Origin: JANNWF01 sp052390415
GTDB lineage: Bacteria > Pseudomonadota > Gammaproteobacteria > Xanthomonadales > Xanthomonadaceae
Direction: 5' to 3'
Length of the DNA stretch: 27,579 nucleotides
Assembly: GCA_052390415.1 (NCBI GenBank)
Contig: JBQTGY010000023.1
Location: 1-27,579, forward strand
Positions 9,301-16,300 of the stretch are shown here, in pieces (position 1 is the stretch's first letter; every line of letters starts with the position of its first letter). Both the position numbers and the translations under genes were made by a program. The notes beneath the pieces were generated by a model, which was not told the origin of the DNA, did no database searches, and saw only the letters and a list, made by a program, of their open reading frames with translations.

Positions 9301-10528
9301 CCTGCGGTGGCGTCGTGTTGCCCCCTGTCAGGTCAACCAGCCGATTGACGAAGGCGCGATCATGGGTAGTCATGGCTGCCGCGATGACCCAAGGTGCATT
9401 GCTGGGCGCATCAATGGTGCCCGCCGAAGGCCCGGAGTTGCCGGCAGCCACCACCACCACCACGCCTGCTTCGCGCGCATTCAACATCGCCAGCGAATCG
9501 CTGGTCGCCCAAGGATCGCGCGCGTCGACGGCACCGATCGAATAATTGATCACCGCGACGCGATCCGCCACCGCCTGGTTGATGGCGGCGAGCACCCAAC
9601 TGCCGCGGCACTCCTCTTCTTGTTCGCAGGCCTTGTAATGAATGATGTTGGCACGCGGGGCGACACCAGAAAGCTGCCGCGTCACGGTGCTCCCCACCAC
9701 CGTGATGGCGGCGTTGACCGGGTTGCCGGCAGCCGTCGCGGTCACGTGTGAGCCGTGACCATCAACATCCCGACCGTTGTTGGCTTCGCGATCATTGCAG
9801 TCGGAACTGTTGTGCACGCCGGTGCACAAGGTGAAGTCATATATGCCGATCAATTTGGTATTGCATGGATTGCCATTGCCGGCGCACAACCCGAACATCT
9901 GACCGCGCGGATTGATGTGCACATACCCACCGACCGGCGCAACCGCGGCGAACGACGGATGCGCGACGTTGATGCCGCTATCCACAACACCGATCACCAC
10001 GCCCTCACCGCGCGTGGAGAGGCCGTTGACGCCGTTCCACACTTGCGCAGCGCCAATCCACTGCGGCCCGGCGTCGGTCTTTGCAGCACGCATGAACTCA
10101 GGTTCCACCAGCGCCACGCCTGGCAAGTCGGCGATCCGTTCCGCCTCCTTGGCACTCAAGCGCATGACTGCAAGATTGTTGACCACGTCCAAGCTCAGGC
10201 TTGGCTCCACCCATCTGCCCAATGCGGTTGAGATATCGCGCAGGTGTTCACCGCGTTGCGCTTGCAACCAACCGCGATACGCCTTGGCCGCCGTCGAATG
10301 CACGTCCAACTGCTGCTCGCCCGTCACTGCCGGACTGGTGGCCTTCAGCGCCGCACGCTTCGGATCGGCATCACCCGCAAAACCCCGAAACGCCGCCAAC
10401 GGTGGTTCGGCAAAGGTCACGATGTAATTGCCATCGACCGCACGCAGAGTCGTTGCGGCCAATCCAACGGTGGGACCCAAGCCCATGCATGCGACTACGC
10501 ACATCACGGTGAACGCATCTCGAATCAT
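6386..10528 (-). CDS. Secreted S8 (subtilisin) serine peptidase, multidomain
   Basis: This 1380-residue protein starts with a Sec signal peptide (about 1-24, cleavage near VGLA). An I9-type inhibitor prodomain follows, from NYIVTFAEPP near 34 to VALVEPEF near 145. The S8 domain has the triad Asp183 (VVDSGI), His258 (DGHGSH) and Ser591 (SGTSMATPH), with Asn364 (AAGN) for the oxyanion hole. A PA-like insertion lies at about 425-535. After the catalytic domain come beta-rich segments to about 1130. Two diverged copies of a tail domain then occupy roughly 1135-1245 and 1254-1380, each ending in CP. The same tail is on the neighbouring cupredoxin. Paired cysteines suggest disulfides outside the cell. 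The ORF extends to 10822, but only the ATG at 10526-10528 begins a signal peptide. Confidence 0.93.
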   Translation of the reverse strand: MIRDAFTVMCVVACMGLGPTVGLAATTLRAVDGNYIVTFAEPPLAAFRGFAGDADPKRAALKATSPAVTGEQQLDVHSTAAKAYRGWLQAQRGEHLRDISTALGRWVEPSLSLDVVNNLAVMRLSAKEAERIADLPGVALVEPEFMRAAKTDAGPQWIGAAQVWNGVNGLSTRGEGVVIGVVDSGINVAHPSFAAVAPVGGYVHINPRGQMFGLCAGNGNPCNTKLIGIYDFTLCTGVHNSSDCNDREANNGRDVDGHGSHVTATAAGNPVNAAITVVGSTVTRQLSGVAPRANIIHYKACEQEEECRGSWVLAAINQAVADRVAVINYSIGAVDARDPWATSDSLAMLNAREAGVVVVVAAGNSGPSAGTIDAPSNAPWVIAAAMTTHDRAFVNRLVDLTGGNTTPPQGGALLGVSLSAGYGPANIVIPLDFPGCSIGTNLDSPPSGVSNPFVGRVFNGEIVVCARGTQARVAKSNNVRLAGGGGMILTNTALEGESIFADEHSIPATHIGFQDGTALRQWLASGSGHRGRLAGPEVSAEPSLADFLNSISGRGPASVEGILKPTISAPGTSILAAAGTGNDFAVLSGTSMATPHVVGTVALIRALKPNWTVSDIESALVTTAQPVIRNSEGTRVATPFEQGSGRVFAANALRAGLSFPVTTAAFRAAHPALGGQPKTLNQAALVEPFCFERCSFNRHVRDLAGGGRWRVEAELTPGARAVVTPTEFDLAAGADQSLQIEMIVDDPVLAGRWVSGGLVLKRVSGPAAADARITVHVFSAPGLLPRVSLFGGADRSVSDVNIAGLIGLPDLTFAVTTFAPLTVRVEASRQDPTNAEVYDSFDSGSFFSLIDVPASAAPAGFRLLTELSSSSAQDVDLFVGEDRDLDGLPEASEELCRSAVSIATERCEIAIAFRPASRRFWVLAQNFRAGLSGTDELRLRTGLVELNADPGSTLTVTAPASIERLQTVPMRLALDAPVSAAGERLVGFIGLSAVAEAPQPFDWMYVEIDRGSDPLAERALVSGRSIDLRLAGNSAAERLFVDVPNNASALTIRSSGAGEVDLYAARVADPTTPIIVAAPPRAQAQVSALGAGANHTLTVDGATLAPGRWYITPVNTAATPTTFSLSTELSYASPRAQPRFGAYFDPSRDGSGVFLFPVGESWGLAWYAYLEDGTPTWYLGAGARPGATQGQWQVDLLRYRWNGSEAIGTRVGEALLSLNQTLGFTFSWSLDSASGSQKLQWIGETRCPNVGGNPLDVTGLWFSPAQPGFGYSVIGSPDFQSVGAYFYDQRGIARWSLGTGVPFSATSIITQDRIGSCPLCSYTVPMLTAETGALNINYSSASMGQFGFVFPAGTPPTTPTPGEWRVDLPAVRLSDAIGCP

Positions 10529-10855
10529 CGCTTGCTGCCGGCTGTCATCATTTACGCAGTTTACGTTGTGCAATGCGGCCCAGGCTGCAAAACCGCTCGG
10601 CCTTGCAAGCCCGTAAGCGAAACCGAAGACATGCAGGCGATCCGCAGCGACAGGGAATCGACCACCGGGAAACTTGCGTCGGCAGAGAATCCTGCGTTGA
10701 GCGAGGTAAGTCCTGCTTACAGCAGGCGCTTTCGGAATCTGACTGCGAAGCCACTCACCCGCGCACGCAGAGGCCGCTCGACATGGGGTTGGGCGTCGGC
10801 GCCCCGGCCCACCGCTTTCCACTCTTGCCTCGTTCCCGGCGGATCGAGATCCGCC
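10529..10855 (-). other. Intergenic region with a hairpin after the cupredoxin stop
   Basis: There is no convincing gene here; the open frame from the peptidase is low-complexity Arg/Ala-rich translation. A perfect inverted repeat with arms GGCGGATC (10838-10845) and GATCCGCC (10848-10855) touches the cupredoxin stop codon. It could attenuate read-through, but no T tract follows. A smaller hairpin, CCTGC-ttaca-GCAGG, lies near 10713-10727. Confidence 0.4.
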
Positions 10856-11605
10856 CTATCGGGCTGATTCCTCCGCAGCCACACCTGTCGACTCGCACAG
10901 TGGATCGCCCGGCGTCAGCCGCTGCAAAGCCAGACTGCCGTGCTGATTCAAGTCGTCCCGCCGCCACGTGGCGGTCGCCTCGTTGCAGGTGTGGAAGGTC
11001 AACACAAGTTCTCCCACCGCGAGCAACTCGATGGGGGTTGCAAGCACAAAGCGCCCACCCCGCACTGAAGTCAAAGGAGCGCGAGCAATTGCGCCATCAA
11101 GCGGCGCAAGCCCGTAAAACCAGGCGGGAGCATCGCTGGTCGCTGCAAACGTGAACCAGCCAAACGCGATCTGATTGCTGGCTGCCAACCACTCGAAGGT
11201 GAAACCTTGCCCATCCAACGCCGGACTGAACCACGTGCCCGTTGTGAATCTTCCCGGAACAAAGGAAGGCGCAGCCCCCGTCACCCGCACCACACCGGCC
11301 ATGCCGCGTCTGCCCGCACTGCCATGTTCGGTGCAGTAATAGTTGTAGTCACCGGGCTGCGTGAACGTGTAGCGATACGTCCACAGATCGCTGCGAGGCG
11401 CGCCGGACGAAAAAGCGCCGTTGTCAGCCAATACGTTGTGCAAACCGTCCTGGTTGCGCCAAACCACGGTGTCTCCCGCAGCGACCTCGATCTCGGCCGG
11501 AGCAAAGCGAAAACTGACCACATCGACGACATGCTCACGCGCAGTGGCATCTGCCACCCAAAGCACGCACATGACCGTCATCGCACGCAGCAATACTGAA
11601 CGCAT
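10856..11605 (-). CDS. Secreted cupredoxin with Lysobacterales tail domain
   Basis: This 249-residue protein has a signal peptide (about 1-22, with DATA before the mature start). A plastocyanin-like type 1 copper domain follows. The ligands are visible: His56 in GLHNV, Cys91 and His94 in YYCTEHG, and Met102 in GMAG. An exported electron carrier or copper-binding role is inferred. From about 115 to 237 it carries a second domain (TGTWFSPALDGQGFTFEW, then GWFTF...APAWFYG, then HTCNEATATW, then LQRL and a final Cys). That domain is homologous to the tail of the adjacent S8 peptidase. The ATG at 11603-11605 precedes the signal peptide; Met9 is an alternative start. It lies upstream of the peptidase gene on the same strand. 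Confidence 0.88.
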   Translation of the reverse strand: MRSVLLRAMTVMCVLWVADATAREHVVDVVSFRFAPAEIEVAAGDTVVWRNQDGLHNVLADNGAFSSGAPRSDLWTYRYTFTQPGDYNYYCTEHGSAGRRGMAGVVRVTGAAPSFVPGRFTTGTWFSPALDGQGFTFEWLAASNQIAFGWFTFAATSDAPAWFYGLAPLDGAIARAPLTSVRGGRFVLATPIELLAVGELVLTFHTCNEATATWRRDDLNQHGSLALQRLTPGDPLCESTGVAAEESAR

Positions 11606-11783
11606 GTGATCCGCCCCACGTTGGGAAAAGGCTCACTCTTGCCGGAATCGATGACAGACCTGCGTCACACGCTCCACTGGTGTAGCCGTAAAGCGCGTGC
11701 CCGTCGCGACGGGCAGCGGAAAGCTGCCGCCGCTGAAATCGGCCATGGAGCCAAACACGCAGTCGCCGAGTCGCCGGCTCGGC

Positions 11784-11970
11784 CTGGCGACATCGGGAAG
11801 GCCGGCTTCACGCTCAAGACTTGATCGTTGCGCCTGACTGTATCGACGGTATTCGGTTGCGACTCGGAGCGATTGGTCTCCGCGCTGGCGCGTGCTCGAC
11901 TTGCATTTGGTCGGTTACGACCGCTTGACGGTTCGCCTGTCGCCCTCGCGGGTCATGGGTGTCCACATTT
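11784..11970. repeat. 187-bp direct repeat, copy 1
   Basis: This unit recurs at 12582-12768 (offset 798) with about five differences. It begins CTGGCGACATC and ends GGGTGTCCACATTT. No protein frame is clearly conserved; both strands contain short ORFs. Upstream, 11606-11783 shows no gene. Confidence 0.85.
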
Positions 11971-12012
11971 CGCACACATTTCGCACATTGGGTGTCCACA
12001 TTTCGCACAGCT
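11959..12012. repeat. Short tandem repeats at the end of repeat copy 1
   Basis: ACATTTCGCAC occurs at 11965-11975 and again at 11976-11986. A second GGGTGTCCACATTTCGCAC then follows, ending about 12009. The block bridges repeat copy 1 and the partial copy, which suggests slippage or repeated joining at the GTGTCCACATTT end. Confidence 0.7.
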
Positions 12013-12091
12013 CGTGGTCGACTTGCATTTGGTCGGTTACGACCGCTTGACGGTTCGCCTGTCGTCTCGAGGGTCATGGGTGTCCACATTT
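12013..12091. repeat. Partial third copy of the 187-bp repeat
   Basis: This segment matches the last 79-80 bases of the unit, from CGTG-TCGACTTGCATTTGG to GTGTCCACATTT, with a one-base deletion and a few changes. The Rhs core fragment starts two to three bases after its end. Confidence 0.8.
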
Positions 12092-12093
12092 TG

Positions 12094-12432
12094 GTAGGTG
12101 GGGCTTTGCGGTATGCCTTGGGCATTGCTTTCGACCACCGGGCTGCCGAGCATGTCGGTGTGGTGGTAGGTGATCTGGGTGAGGTTGTCGTAGTCGGTCT
12201 TGCGGGAGGCGATCAGCTGGTTGCCCAGGTGGATGTAGACACTCTGCACGGCGCTGCTGTCGCTGTTGCCACGCAAGGTGCCGTCGCTGGTGTAGAGCGA
12301 GTACTGCGCAAAGCCATTGCTGCGAATTTCGCCAACGCAGCGGCCGTGGGCGTCGTAGTAATACCCGCTGATCAGGCCGGGAATGCTGATGAGGCGGTTG
12401 GCGCGATCAAAGGTGTAGGTCTGGCTACCACG
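12094..12432 (-). pseudogene. Orphan Rhs core fragment
   Basis: This segment is a second copy of 14026-14364 in the Rhs gene (offset 1932), covering about residues 1286-1398. I count seven differences in 339 bases. Five are silent and two change the protein (Thr to Ser, Arg to Cys). The frame is open throughout, but there is no real start. It stops before the conserved core end (the DPDG motif is absent) and then runs into the 187-bp repeat for about 18 residues before a stop near 12037. Rhs loci often keep displaced core fragments downstream of the main gene as recombination partners. Here the downstream tip is too short to be a toxin, so this is most likely a remnant. Confidence 0.85.
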
Positions 12433-12587
12433 TGCATGCGGTCATGCTCGTCGCGCCGGAGCGTGTCGGCGCGTGGTCCGATGGCGAGGATGCTGAGCGC
12501 TGGGTGCGGTTGTTTCCGGTTCGGGCCGCAGGCGAGATTCACCCCGAAGGCTGTCGCCGCAAGGCCGAGGCAGAGGCAATGCTGGCG
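12426..12587 (+). pseudogene. Transposase remnant (IS200/RAYT-like family)
   Basis: Reading the plus strand gives HVHAVMLVAPERVGAWSDGE, then AERWVRLFPVR, then a CRRKAEA segment. This resembles part of a Y1/REP-associated transposase family in which a His-hydrophobic-His stretch is followed by AWSDxEVAxRWxxLFP. Only about 50 residues remain. The catalytic tyrosine region and both ends are missing. The left boundary overlaps the Rhs fragment by a few bases (CCACG), and the right runs into the second 187-bp repeat at CTGGCGA. I recognised the family by memory of its motif, so the assignment is moderate. Confidence 0.5.
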
Positions 12588-12768
12588 ACATCGAGAAAGC
12601 CGGCTTCACGCTCAAGACTTGATCGTTGCGCCTGACTGTATCGACGGTATTCGGTTGCGACTCGGAGAGATTGGTCTCCGCGCTGACGCGTGCTCGACTT
12701 GCATTTGGTCGGTTACGACCGCTTGACGGTTCGCCTGTCGCCCTCGCGGGTCGTGGGTGTCCACATTT
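12582..12768. repeat. 187-bp direct repeat, copy 2
   Basis: This is the second near-identical copy of the unit at 11784-11970, in the same orientation. The two copies bracket the partial copy, the Rhs core fragment and the transposase fragment. Copy 2 is followed by TTTTT and unrelated sequence leading to the immunity-like gene. Confidence 0.85.
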
Positions 12769-12905
12769 TTTCCGTGTCCCTTTGGCGGAGCGTTACTCGA
12801 TCAATGACCCCATCGATCGTTGTGTGTTGCGATTGGTCGAATGCGGTGTGCCAAGGCACGCCCTATTTGTCCCGCCTTATCGCGTTCTCGTCACCCAGCA
12901 CCCAC

Positions 12906-12932
12906 GTTGGGGTGCGCTGCGCTTACCCCAAC
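12906..12932 (-). repeat. GTTGGGGT/ACCCCAAC inverted repeat
   Basis: Perfect 8-bp arms GTTGGGGT (12906-12913) and ACCCCAAC (12925-12932) surround GCGCTGCGCTT. Similar palindromes recur between genes in many gammaproteobacteria. It lies 32 bases after the immunity-like gene stop, so it may act as that transcript's 3' hairpin, though no T tract follows. Confidence 0.5.
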
Positions 12933-12964
12933 CTACGGGCTACGGGCTGCTTTATCGCGTTAGC

Positions 12965-13315
12965 TCAGACCGCCTCATCGCGTTGTCGTACCCAGTCGAC
13001 CGATTCACACACGACACGATAGTGTCGTGTGATGGATGTGCGATTTGAAAAATCGTTCCATTGAACGATGAGGCTGAGCTCTTTGTCCTTCCACTCCAAG
13101 TCAATGATCTCTCCGTCGGAGCTCTCCATCTCAAAGACAGAGGTCAGTGCTTCATCGGCATAAATTCGGCTGACGCCGGTGAGCATGATGGTGCCGCTAG
13201 CGCGCGAGCCATCGGCCTGAACAGCGTCCTCGACGGAGATGCGAATAAGGCCATGTTCGCTTTCAACCCCGACAAAGCTCGATTCGTGAAAGCTGATCGC
13301 ATTTTCGAGAATCAT
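12965..13315 (-). CDS. Candidate immunity protein for the Rhs toxin
   Basis: This gene encodes a 116-residue acidic protein without signal peptide or membrane segment. I do not recognise the family. The pattern of short alternating hydrophobic strands (IRISVEDAVQ, SGTIMLTGVSRIY, EIIDLEWKDKELSLIVQW, ITRHYRVVCESVDW) suggests a small beta-rich domain. Its ATG (13313-13315) overlaps the TGA of the Rhs gene (13312-13314) as ATGA. This coupled layout is typical of a polymorphic toxin with its cognate immunity protein. Base composition is lower in GC than the flanking genes and similar to the Rhs tip. The neutralising role is inferred from position only. Unlike the Rhs protein it is predicted to stay in the cytoplasm. 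Confidence 0.75.
   Translation of the reverse strand: MILENAISFHESSFVGVESEHGLIRISVEDAVQADGSRASGTIMLTGVSRIYADEALTSVFEMESSDGEIIDLEWKDKELSLIVQWNDFSNRTSITRHYRVVCESVDWVRQRDEAV
13008..13031. repeat. 10-bp perfect inverted repeat inside the immunity-like gene
   Basis: Arms CACACGACAC (13008-13017) and GTGTCGTGTG (13022-13031) flank GATA. The repeat lies within the last 20-odd codons of the immunity-like CDS. It could form an mRNA hairpin or be chance coding sequence. Confidence 0.5.
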
Positions 13316-16300
13316 GGCTTTTCCTTGGGGTACAGATGTGATGCGTCACTACCACGTGGAACAGGGTTTCCCGACTTATCAAGATACTGATCTTGCTTGC
13401 CGGTGGCGTTGGGATTCTCCCGGTGATAGTGGTCTCTGCCTTCATGCCCGGGCCTGCCAGGTTTCCCTTGGTCGTGCCGGAGCTTGTCGCCCGTTTTGGC
13501 GTTCTCGAACGTGCGATGACCCTTTTGGGCAGCCGCCGGATGGGAAGTTTCCTTGTAGCCTTGCTTGCTTAAGTTGCTTGGGTTCTTCGGCAGATCATTC
13601 GACTGCCGACGCGAGAACATTGACCCAAGTGCACGGATCGCTGCCGGCGACCTAGCGCCAGCAAGAATTGCCGCACCAACAACTACGCCACCGGCTCTAG
13701 CCGCGTTGTTCGCATCCAGTTCTTCTCTGGACATATCGCCGCGTTCGTACGATTCAAAGTCCCGCTCCATCGCGCGAATCGCAAGCGTTTCTCTGCCGTC
13801 AGGGTCGACGAAACGATAGGGATTGTTATTGGCATAGCTAAACCGATTGAAATTCCACCCTGTCGTGGTATCCGCCGCCATCGGATCCACGCTCAGGAAC
13901 CGCCCCACCACCGGGTCATAGTACCGCTGCTGCATGTAGGTCAGCCCGGTCGGGGCGTCCATCTGGTGGCCGGTGTAGCCGGGGCCGTCGACGGCGCGGT
14001 TCATCGGTTCGCCGTAGGGGGCGTAGTAGGTGGGGCTTTGCGGTATGCCTTGGGCATTGCTTTCGACCACCGGGCTGCCGAGCATGTCGGTGTGGTGGTA
14101 GGTGATCTGGGTGAGGTTGTCGTAGTCGGTCTTGCGGGTGGCGATCAGCTGGTTGCCCAGGTGGATGTAGACACTCTGCACGGCGCTGCTGTCACTGTTG
14201 CCACGCAAGGTGCCGTCGCTGGTGTATAGCGAATACTGCGCAAAGCCATTGCTGCGGATTTCGCCAACGCGGCGGCCGTGGGCGTCGTAGTAATACCCGC
14301 TGATCAGGCCCGGAATGCTGATGAGGCGGTTGGCGCGATCAAAGGTGTAGGTCTGGCTACCACGCGCCGTTTGATTGCCGCGGCTGTCATACGCAAAGCT
14401 CCACACGGTGCTGCCGCTGGGTGTGCGAATACTGCCCAAACGGGCATTGCCATCGTAAAAATAGCGATGTTGGCGTGAGCCCTGATCGGCGTGGCGCAGG
14501 TTGTCCAGCGGGTCGTAGCGGTAGTTGGCGCTGCCCCAGAGACTCGGCGCGTGGGCGGACGTGAGGCGGTTGAGGCCGTCATAACCCAGCGTGCGCGTCT
14601 GCAGACCGTTGTTTCCGCGGTCGGTGATGGTCTGCACGTTGCTGCTGCGATCAAACACGTATTCGAAGTCGTGCACCACCGTGCCGTTGGCGCGGGTGTC
14701 CTGGCTGCGCTTGAGCAACGGTCGACCCTGCTGCTGCGTGTTGACGCGGGTGATGCCATTCCCATACGTGAACTGCTTGACCGAACCATCGGCGAAGTAC
14801 TGCACGCCGCTGGCATAGGTACCGACCTGAGTGGGCTGACCAAACGCGTTGGGCGCGTAGTTGACGCTGCTGCCGTCATGGAAGCCCATCGTCGACCTGT
14901 GGCCGAGGCTGTTGTACTGGTAGTCGTATTTCTTCCGCTTGCCAAACGGCCCCGTGCCCATGACCAACTCTTCGCGGGTGAGCAGACGGCGTTTGTTCCA
15001 GGAGTACAGCCAATCCGCAACGGAACTGCTGTCGCTGGGATTCCAGATGCCGGTGTAGGCGCGCTTGAGCATGCCGTCGACTTCGTATTCAAAGTACTTG
15101 TCGACGGTGGTGCCCGGATAGTCGACCGCGGTGAGTCGGTCCAGGTTGTCGTACGTGCGATGGATGCGATCTGACACGTTCGCGTTGCTGCGGTCACAGG
15201 TAAGGCCGGTCAGAGATTGACCCTCCGCGCTCCAGCTGATGCGATTGGCGGTGTCGTATTCGAACACCGTGACGCCGGATTCGGGTTCGATGCGCTTGCA
15301 CAAACGCTGATGGCTGTCGTAGACAAAACTGTGAGTAGTCAGTTGCGACACGCCATCAAAGTGACCACTGCGGGTCATGCTGGTCGGTTTGCCGAACACG
15401 TCGCGTTGGATCCACGTGGTGACGCCCTCGGGCTGGCTGACCAGCGTTGGATTGCTGGTGTCCGGTGTGTCGAAGGCCTGGAAACTGGTGATCGTCGAGC
15501 GATTTTGTGGATCGATCACTGCCATGCGGAACAGCGGCAGGTAGCTGTAAACGGTGTCAAGGGCACTCAGTTCGGAGGCGTGGCTGACCCGTGTCGTGCG
15601 GCCAATGGCGTCGTACTGGGTGCTGATGCCAGGGTGGGTGGCGCTGAGGTTGCTGTCAGTGTCCGTGGGGTAAGACACCAGCGTCTCGCGATTTTCGTGA
15701 TCAAAGGTGCGCCAGGTGGCCGCGCGCAGGCCGGCATTGCTGGATTGGCGCTCCAGCAAGGGCCGCCAAAGGCCGTCGTAGTAGGTCGTATTGACCGCAG
15801 TGCCGGTGGTTTCGGTGCGCCGCCAGTGAGTCCCGTCGATGCCGTATTCGGCGACGGGGATGCGATCATAAACGATGCTGGTAGGTGCCCAGGCACTGTT
15901 ATCGCAGCTGCCCACTGTGGTCTCCGAAGGCGGCGTGATGGTGATCAGGCGGCCCACATCGTCGTACAGGTAGCAGGTCTTGCTGCCAAGCTGATCGGTG
16001 GCCCAATCCATCTCGCCGCGATCATTAATCTGTGCCGTCAGCGCCGTGGTATCAGCAAACTGCACCCGCGTCGGCAGGCCACGCTTGTAGTCGGTGAAGG
16101 TGGTGGCATTGATGTTGCCGCCATCAAACACCTGCCACGGCAAGCCGCCTTGCACGGTGCCAGTGTGGTACGTCGTGCGTTGTACCAACTTGCCAAACTC
16201 ACGGCGCTCGACTGGCAGTTCGGTGACCGGGTCGAAGGTGATCGACAGCGGCATCGTGAATCCAAGCTGCGGATCATTGACGCTGATGGTGGAGACTTGG

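Noticed and set aside
10529..10822. N-terminal extension of the S8 peptidase frame
   Set aside because: A signal peptide begins only at 10528; the extension is Arg/Ala-rich and precedes the export signal.
11959..12091. Possible CRISPR array from the repeated GTGTCCACATTTCGCAC strings
   Set aside because: Spacing is irregular, there are too few units, no regular spacers and no cas genes nearby.
12626..13048. Plus-strand ORF from repeat copy 2 into the immunity gene
   Set aside because: It starts in the 187-bp repeat (copy 1 starts the same peptide and then diverges), has no ribosome binding site and runs antisense to the immunity-like gene.
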